Assembly: GCA_034440615.1 (NCBI GenBank)
Contig: JAOTOM010004957.1
Coordinates: 62,001-126,000 of the forward strand
Direction of reading: 5' to 3'
DNA: 64,000 bases
Source of the DNA: Ashinkailepas kermadecensis
Taxonomy: Eukaryota; Arthropoda; Thecostraca; Neolepadidae
This document shows positions 56,891-64,000 of the stretch, in pieces. The translations under genes and the position numbers were made by a program. The notes beneath the pieces were generated by a model. That model saw only the letters and a program-made list of their open reading frames with translations. It did no database searches and was not told where the DNA came from. Numbering within the stretch: the stretch's first letter is position 1; each line of letters begins with the position of its first letter.

Positions 56891-58440
56891 TTTGGTCATT
56901 TGTCTATTCGCCCATATTTTACTTTTGATTGTATCTTGCATGGATTGCTTGCGAAAAAAAACATTTCAATGCACATATGAAAACCGCATTGAAATCAGGT
57001 GATGACCTGACTTGGACCCGCGCCAGTTCAGTTCCGGTATCGTAAGAACCTAGGACACAATTTGTACAAAATATGCACAAATGACGTAACCGAAGGTATG
57101 CCAAATTTCAAATCGATAATGCTAGCGGTCCAGGAATTTTCAAAGTCAAATATCTTGGGACAAATTGATCCTCCAGCATCAGCCACGCTCCATCATCCAG
57201 CATCAGCCACGCTATCCGCTGCTGCAACGTCAGTCGCCACGCAAAACACGTCGGTGCCGTACGTTGATTTATTGACACAGATACGTGCGCACCGCTCTGC
57301 ACATGACACTTGTGCTATGGCTTTGTCCGGCCGACGGTGCGGTCCCGGCAGGACACAGCAGCTGTGTACGTGACCTCTGTGGCCCTGCCTCAGCTGACCC
57401 GTCCAGGTCAGCGCACAGTGGGGCCCACGGTGGCCGGGTAGCTGGCCGGAGGGCGGGGTGCCCGACTGCGGCAGGATGAAGCAGTAGCTGGTGAGCGGCC
57501 TCGGGTACCGTTAGTACGCAGACGACCGGTACCGTACGGCCGTGTCTAAGCTAGTCGACACGCCTGAGAACCTCCCGCCTGAACACGGCATTACCACAAC
57601 ACGACGAAGCGCATCTGGGACCAGCCAACACCTAAAACACGGCTGGATTGGAGACCGGACCGGAATGTTGGCGGCGCACTGGCGGCGGGATGGCTGTTCA
57701 CATCGGCCGGCGTGGTGCCACAGCGGTCTGGTCGGCCCTCCACAATGGCGACACGAGCTAGCCCGCCATTTAGACCCAGCAACATGTTGACAGCCCGGTT
57801 ACAATGTTCTACTGATGGTTATGCGGCCAGAGGCAGTGCGGTGTTGTGGGGGAAATCATAGGTTCGCCAATGAAAGTAGTGTTCAGTCCCACTGCAGGAA
57901 AACAGAGCAGACAAGCTTTGTCCTCGGTGAATAATGACTGCACAATGTTGAACAGCTGCACGGCAAACATAACACGTCAGATCTTGGCATAACTGTGACT
58001 TGGTCCGATAAAGGATACACGCACAAGCAAAATCACGAGAGGATCTTCGCACACTGCAAAAACTACTCGATTATGCACCACAACAATGACATCAAGCTGC
58101 TACACATCAAGTGAAACTGGCTATCAGGCGTTACAGGAACGCAGTCTCTATTCTACCGCGGCTAAATACCACACAGTACATGTGAACAGTCAAAACAAGG
58201 CCCAATGAAAGCCTGCGTCACGAGCGCTTGGTCGTTGTATACACGGGCTCGTCAGCGTCCCGCCTCGGCCGGTACCACCGGCCCCATGGCGTTCACCCAG
58301 CCGCCCCGCCAACCTCATTGTGTGTGCAATAACGATTAGAAGGCAAATCACGCCGACTGGTACATTTTTAAAGCCAGCGGTGTTGTTCGAAAAGCCATGC
58401 TACTGGCACGACACTGGAGACTACACGGCAGATGTTCCAT
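56700..58440. other. Unique sequence, no host gene seen
   Basis: The first 190 bp belong to the Penelope-like relic. A 24-bp duplication (ccagcatcagccacgct) lies at 57172-57212. The rest, about 1.4 kb, holds only unrecognised frames under 105 codons. Confidence 0.4.
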
Positions 58441-59477
58441 ACCAATGACACAGAGGGCAGCACCACACAACCACGGAGTAGGTGACGTTCACATGTGCCC
58501 ACCACCTACGCCAGCGACACAGGGGGCAGCACCACACAACCACGGAGTAGGTGACGTTCACATGTGCCCACCACCTACGCCAACGACACAGGGGGCAGCA
58601 CCACACAACCACGGAGTAGGTGACGTTCACATGTGCCCACCACCTACGCCAACGACACAGGGGGCAGCACCACACAACCACGGAGTAGGTGACGTTCACA
58701 TGTGCCCACCACCTACGCCAGCGACACAGGGGGCAGCACCACACAACCACGGAGTAGGTGACGTTCACATGTGCCCACCACCTACGCCAACGACACAGGG
58801 GGCAGCACCACACAACCACGGAGTAGGTGACGTTCACATGTGCCCACCACCTACGCCAACGACACAGGGGGCAGCACCACACAACCACGGAGTAGGTGAC
58901 GTTCACATGTGCCCACCACCTACGCCAACGACACAGGGGGCAGCACCACACAACCACGGAGTAGGTGACGTTCACATGTGCCCACCACCTACGCCAACGA
59001 CACAGAGGGCAGCACCACACAACCACGGAGTAGGTGACGTTCACATGTGCCCACCACCTACGCCAACGACACAGGGGGCAGCACCACACAACCACGGAGT
59101 AGGTGATGTTCACATGTGCCCACCACCTACGCCAACGACACAGGGGGCAGCACCACACAACCACGGAGTAGGTGACGTTCACATGTGCCCACCACCTACG
59201 CCAACGACACAGGGGGCAGCACCACACAACCACGGAGTAGGTGACGTTCACATGTGCCCACCACCTACGCCAACGACACAGGGGGCAGCACCACACAACC
59301 AGGGAGTAGGTGACGTTCACATGTGCCCACCACCTACGCCAACGACACAGGGGGCAGCACCACACAACCACGGAGTAGGTGACGTTCACATGTGCCCACC
59401 ACCTACGCCAACGACACAGGGGGCAGCACCACACAACCAGGGAGTAGGTGACGTTCACATGTGCCCACCACCTACGC
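58441..59477. repeat. 69-bp minisatellite, 15 copies
   Basis: Unit contains gacacagggggcagcaccac, acaaccacggagtaggtgac and gttcacatgtgcccaccacc. Since 69 is in frame, a 415-codon plus frame (23-residue repeat) and a 352-codon minus frame are both open. Unit differences in the plus frame are mostly replacements (H/Q, T/A, G/R) with one silent change, so coding is not supported. Confidence 0.96.
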
Positions 59478-59763
59478 ATCGACCATCTCGCCTGAAGTCG
59501 GTACCGGGCACACGACCGATAGGGCAGACGTCGGGTGGGTTACCGCCGGTCGGACGTGACCGTGGCGAGATGTCAACACTCACGGCACTTCTCGTCCACA
59601 ACACTGAGCCAACGTTTCCTACCGTGCATCTGGAGCCGTGCTGAGCACCCCGTCTGCTGCATAGCAATAACGAATTATCACTAATGTGGATGTCGCTGTA
59701 TCCAATAACAACTTCAGCACATTCACAACAGCTAAAGCTATGTGTGTGTGGGGGGGGGGGAGG

Positions 59764-59840
59764 GAATCGTGTAATGGTTGGCGCGACCGTCTCAAATCGA
59801 AGGGCTTCCGGTTCGAGGCCAGCGAACGGCACGAGTTTTC
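59764..59840 (+). mobile_element. tRNA-like sequence, possible SINE head
   Basis: aatcgtgtaatggttggcgc resembles an A-box region and cttccggttcgaggccagcg contains a good B box (ggttcgaggcc) about 35 bp later. Acceptor ends do not pair. No target duplication found. Confidence 0.4.
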
Positions 59841-59983
59841 CGCTCTCCGCGGTCAATTCGCGAATCGTGACGCTGTATAGCCAACCGGCTGAGTGCGGTG
59901 TAAGAGAACTCGAGATTCTTGAATCACATAAAATAACTATTGCTAACGTGTCTATTGCTTGCTATAAATTTATAATGTGCTAA

Positions 59984-60052
59984 CGTGCAGTTGGTGGGTA
60001 GGGACAGAACCCAAATGATCCTGGAAGACCGATGCTATCAACCACAGTACTC
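59984..60052 (-). mobile_element. tRNA-like sequence on the minus strand
   Basis: On the minus strand gtactgtggttgatagcatc and tttgggttctgtccctaccc look like A-box and B-box regions at about tRNA spacing. Weak; acceptor arms are poor. Confidence 0.3.
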
Positions 60053-60501
60053 GAACCGCCCAACCTCGTTGATCTCGTTTTCTTCCATGTTAATACATCG
60101 CGTAACTGATACGCGAGTGTGATATTGCTTGCAATGATAACGATAACTACTCAGCTAATATCGGCCGGCTGCTGCCATGGTACCGGATTCAGCAGCCCAT
60201 CCAGCCCTCAGCAGAGACCTGTGAGCGGACGCCAGCGGCTCAGGTACCCAGCGTGCAGCACAAGACAACACCATGTCCCGCACCGGCCACACAGCTGGGA
60301 CACGCAGGGCCGCAGGTCGCTCGCCCGCCCGTCCGAAAGGTACCGACTCTCCTCTCGCCCCTCACCTCATCATCAGATCATCTCAACTCATCTAACCTGG
60401 CACTGAGTCTCGCCTGCAGGTGGCACTCATGCGAATTTGACCAGATAGTAAATCAGCAGGGCAAACAGGGCCGCCGCCCACCACCCAGCACGCCACCAGG
60501 G

Positions 60502-61068
60502 CTGGGTCAGATGCATGTCACCTGGGTCAGAGGCACGTCACCTGGGTCAGAGGCACGCCGACCGGGTCAGAGGAACGCCACCTGGATCAGAGGCACGCCG
60601 TCTGGGCCAGAGGCACGCCACCTGGGTCAGATGCACGTCACCTGGGTCAGAGGCACGTCACCTGGGTCAGAGGCACGCCGTCTGGGCCAGAGGCACGCCA
60701 CCTGGGTCAGATGCACGTCACCTGGGTCAGAGGCACGTCACCTGGGTCAGAGGCACGCCGTCTGGGCGCCAGAGGCACGCCACCTGGGTCAGATGCACGT
60801 CACCTGGGTCAGAGGCACGTCACCTGGGTCAGAGGCACGTCACCTGGGTCAGAGGCACGCCACCTGGGTCAGATGCACGTCACCTGGGTCAGAGGCACGT
60901 CACCTGGGTCAGAGGCACGCCGTCTGGGCCAGAGGCACGCCACCTGGGTCAGAGGCACGTCACCTGGGTCAGAGGCACGTCACCTGGGTCAGAGGCACGT
61001 CACCTGGGTCAGAGGCACGTCACCTGGGTCAGAGGCACGCCGTCTGGGCGCCAGAGGCACGAGTGCCG
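60502..61068. repeat. 20-bp minisatellite, about 28 copies
   Basis: Unit cctgggtcagaggcacgtca, with cgtcac/cgccac/cgccgt and gaggc/gatgc variants forming repeated blocks of about five units (for example around 60610 and 60680). An extra cgc occurs at 60767 and 61048 in the same context, a second sign of block duplication. Confidence 0.95.
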
Positions 61069-61396
61069 ACCTGCGGCGGGCACAACGACGATGTGCTCGC
61101 CAGACACTTCGCCAGACAACCCAGACACCAACCGCCGCCAGACAGCACTTGGCTCGGCAGCACCAGTTCCGCCAGCTCCGGGGCACAGGTCGCTCCGGGG
61201 CCACGCCGACTCCGCACAACACAATACTGGCCGGCTCCACACAGCCAAACACAACTCTCGCCAGCTAGCTTCAGCTCCACAACCCACAGTACTCGTGACC
61301 CGCGACCCGCCAGCTCAGACGCGGCGTACCGCATGGCTCTACAGCGCGTGCCATCCGGTCGACATCCAGCGAAATAAACAGCAATCGATATGGCTG
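61069..61396. other. Unique spacer
   Basis: GC-rich sequence between two arrays, with small cgccagacaac-type repeats. No gene seen. Confidence 0.4.
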
Positions 61397-61835
61397 GGCG
61401 GCGGCAGACCAGCGCTGCCCGGCGGCAGACCAGCGCTGCCCGGCGGCAGACCAGCGCTGCTCGCCAGCAGACCAGTGCTGCCCGCCAGCAGACCAGTGCT
61501 GCCCGCCAGCAGACCAGTGCTGCTCGGCGGCAGACCAGCGCTGCTCGGCGGCAGACCAGCGCTGCCCGGCGGCAGACCAGCGCTGCTCGGCGGCAGACCA
61601 GCGCTGCCCGGCGGCAGACCCGGGCTGCTCGGCGGCAGACCAGCGCTGCTCGCCAGCAGACCAGTGCCCAGCTATGCACGGCCTGTCCCGGTGGGCGGGG
61701 CGGCAGACCCGGGCTGACCGGCGGCAGACCAGTGCTGCTCGCCAGCAGACCAGCGCTGCTCGCCAGCAGACCAGTGCCCAGCTATGCACGGCCTGTCCCG
61801 GTGGGCGGGGCGGCAGACCCGGGCTGACTTGCGGG
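61397..61835. repeat. 21-bp minisatellite with a 111-bp block duplication
   Basis: Unit cggcggcagaccagcgctgc plus c/t, with cgccagcagaccagtgctgc variants. The block gtgcccagctatgcacggcc, tgtcccggtgggcggggcgg, cagacccgggctga occurs at about 61662-61720 and 61773-61830, so a longer segment was duplicated within the array. Confidence 0.94.
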
Positions 61836-63165
61836 ACGTCTAGTAGGCAGGCGTCGTCACCTGTTGGACGCTCTGCTGACCGGCCATCGTCCGGTCCGTC
61901 CGCCATGCGTGGAACAGGAGGAACGCGTCGATGCCGTACAGTACCATGGCGATGTAGCCGAAAAACTGCCGACACAGCGAGACGGTCACACTTCAGCGTA
62001 ACACAGTGCGCGTGTCACTAACATGACCACGGGCACACCGTAGATAACTGTACGAATTGTAACGAATTGTGCCTGTCTTATTTAACTGAGCTATATTTAT
62101 GCGATTGCTTCTATTGAAGAATTGAGATTCACTCAGGTAAGGCTTAGTTAACCCTCGCTTAACGACATCATTTCGCCGTCTTCCTCTACCGAGGGGGGGG
62201 GGGGCTGCCACCCCACTTCCTCACCATTTTCGCCCCTGGTTGAGCTGGGTGCATGACACAAGAACCGGTGTATGTTGGACACAAGTTCTTTCTAATGACA
62301 GAACCTACCACAACCGCTCACCTATTGGGTCAAACAAAAGATAAGAGATTTCGACGCAACTTGATTTTTTTATGCAATGCACCATCACGTTAAGAGAATC
62401 ACGCAAAATGCCCAAAATCGGCGCATGGATGCAGACACAGACATGATCTATCGGTTGACATGACGTAAATCCTCATCCAATCATCAGATAATCGCCAAGG
62501 GTCGCAATCGAGGTGGAGGTCGCCAAAGTCGAATTAAACGTACCCCTGACCAAATATAGTTATAACTCGGCAGAGCAAGCATGAAACGAACACCCAGCAC
62601 GCTTGTAAGTAGCATCACAGCAGGGTAAATGCGGCATAAATGTGCTTTAAGATTTGGGAGGGTAGGCATTTATCTCTTCTGTAAAGTGAAGAAATATGTA
62701 TGAATGTCATGTCAGTAGTACCAGGTATACTCTTGTTCTCGGGAGCAGAGTCAAATACTTGTTTCCAAACAGAACATAGGAAATTTGAAGATGGTTAAAA
62801 AAGTAATCAAATGCTCATATATTGATCCAAAGCAAAATCACAAAATGTTCAGAAATATCTCGGGCATGGTCCTTCTTCGGAGACAGAGCAAACGTACAGC
62901 TATTTTAGGCACAAGACTTGTAGCAAATGCGTTATGCATCAAGCCTTCTACTGATACTGACGAAATTATTTTACATATCATCTAAGTAAAAAATTCGACC
63001 ACATTTAAATGCCGACATAACAATAGACATTGTAGCAAGTACATGTGATTGGGACCCTAACAGCGTAAGAATGTTGGCGGTCTCCTACCTTTATGTATGA
63101 GTACATCAGTGATACGTCATCTTCTACCACACTATAATTGTGCGTGTGTGTGGGTGAAAGAGTGT
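61836..63165. other. Unique sequence, no gene seen
   Basis: AT-rich from about 62030. A 12-G run lies at about 62192-62203. Frames up to 80 codons only. Confidence 0.4.
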
Positions 63166-63245
63166 GTAAGTGAGTGAGTGAGTGAGTGAGTGAGTGAGTG
63201 AGTGAGCGAGTGAGTGAGTGATTAAGTAAGTGAGTGAGTGAGTGC
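63166..63245. repeat. (GAGT)n microsatellite
   Basis: About 19 tetramers, gtgagtgagtgagtgagtga with two interruptions. Confidence 0.95.
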
Positions 63246-63766
63246 ACGAATGGGTTAGTGAGTGAATTACTGGGTGAATGATGGGGTGAGCGATTGTGCC
63301 AGTGGCTGATTACGGAGTGAATAAGTAGGTGAGTGCAGGTGGCATATGTAGTGTCTTGCTATATGGGGAACTGATTTATGAGGGTTCATGAAGCTACCAT
63401 TGCGCTTAGGGGTGACTTTTTGGTTTCTGATTTAAATGGATACGCTGTAAAGGCCCAATCGCATGCACTTGCTACAATGCTACGTCGATATTTAAATATG
63501 GTCGATACTTAGACTTGGATGTTATGTAAAATCCTTTCGTCAGTATTAGTAGAACGCCTGATGCATAAAGCATGTGCTACAAATATTGTGCGTAAAATGT
63601 CTCTGGACCATCTCCAAATAAGGGTCAAGCGCGAAATACATCAGACCATTTTGCGATTTTGTGTTCAATCAGTATGTACATTCATTTGAATACTTTTCAT
63701 AAGCATCTTTAATTTAGCAATGCTCAGTACAGCTCTCCGCAGCATAAGGACCTAGTTGAGTAGATA
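63246..63766. other. AT-rich unique sequence
   Basis: Begins with sequence loosely like the preceding gagt tract (gggtgagcgattgtgcc), then unique. No gene seen. Confidence 0.4.
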
Positions 63767-63963
63767 TCACAATCGTAGGTACCCACCCATCTACCCACCT
63801 TCACAGACAGGCAGGCACAATTGTAGGTGCCTACACATCTACCCACCTTCACAGGCAGGCAGGCACAATTGTAGGTGCCTACACATCTACCCACCTTCAC
63901 AGGCAGACAGGCACAATTGTAGGTACCCACCCATCTACCCACCTTCACAGGAAGACAGGCATT
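63767..63963. repeat. 48-bp minisatellite, about 4 copies
   Basis: Unit contains cacaattgtaggtgcctaca, catctacccaccttcacagg and caggcagg; first and last copies have acccacc for gcctaca. 48 is in frame, so both strands show 16-residue repeats. Confidence 0.94.
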
Positions 63964-64000
63964 TGGGTAAATCGTTATAGAAGATGTCCAAGAAGGCAGT

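Larger units (their letters stand above)
59478..60501. other. Unique sequence with tRNA-like segments
   Basis: Includes a G-run at about 59750-59760, two tRNA-like stretches listed separately and otherwise no recognisable gene. Confidence 0.4.

Noticed and set aside
58397..59644. 415-codon plus-strand frame with a 23-residue repeat
   Set aside because: The antisense frame is open too and unit differences are mostly replacements; nothing beyond the array resembles a protein domain.
1..64000. Bacterial, plasmid or viral origin
   Set aside because: No operons or dense coding; LINE, SINE and Penelope-like relics and long microsatellites point to a eukaryotic nuclear genome.

Overview
This window looks like animal nuclear DNA, most likely from an invertebrate and perhaps an aquatic one. 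That is an inference: I see no protein-coding host gene, no rRNA and no intact tRNA gene, so I cannot name a phylum. The evidence is the company of elements: decayed non-LTR retrotransposons of L2-like and CR1-like type, a Penelope-like reverse transcriptase, a tRNA-derived SINE, hAT-like and possible Harbinger-like DNA transposon remnants, a dead transposase of a widespread but (to me) unnamed family, many dinucleotide microsatellites, and an extreme load of minisatellites. Adding the arrays by eye, roughly 24 kb of the 64 kb is tandem repeat. Almost every long open reading frame lies in one of these arrays and is open only because the repeat unit lacks stops, usually in several frames and on both strands.

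Layout. 0-9.6 kb: arrays of 18, 51, 11, 44, 33, 32, 38 and 22 bp, a first copy of a short hairpin mobile element (995-1051) and a possible Harbinger-like relic (4611-5571). 9.6-20.5 kb: arrays of 78, 21, 32, 11, 61, 158, 73, 61, 10, 30, 58, 32, 33, 18 and 48 bp, a SINE with a perfect 12-bp target-site duplication (12877-13068), and a second hairpin element inside the 48-bp array (20412-20465). 20.5-27.5 kb: mostly unique sequence, a third hairpin element, a perfect 17-bp stem hairpin, and arrays of 30, 34 and 34 bp. 27.5-32.5 kb: an L2-like LINE whose ORF2 has been swollen by three separate internal minisatellites (30, 26 and 25 bp), followed by a CR1-like LINE 3' end.

32.5-35.5 kb: a Foldback-like inverted array of 16-bp units, then a 41-bp array in which every unit is a near-perfect palindrome. 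35.5-46 kb: arrays of 34, 43, 94, 49, 66, 34, 27 and 63 bp; the 63-bp array is split by a 424-bp insertion. 46-47 kb: a transposase pseudogene. 48.5-55.3 kb: arrays of 12, 34, 67, 26 and 24 bp. 55.9-56.9 kb: a Penelope-like RT on the minus strand, cut by a hAT-like element with an 8-bp duplication. 58.4-64 kb: arrays of 69, 20, 21, 4 and 48 bp.

Nothing here works together as a pathway. The biological story is genome dynamics: local in-place tandem amplification of ordinary sequence (shown directly by the LINE case), followed in places by transposon insertion into the arrays. The most unusual items are the three intra-LINE minisatellites, the ~55-bp hairpin element with long target duplications, and the Foldback-like 16-bp inverted array.
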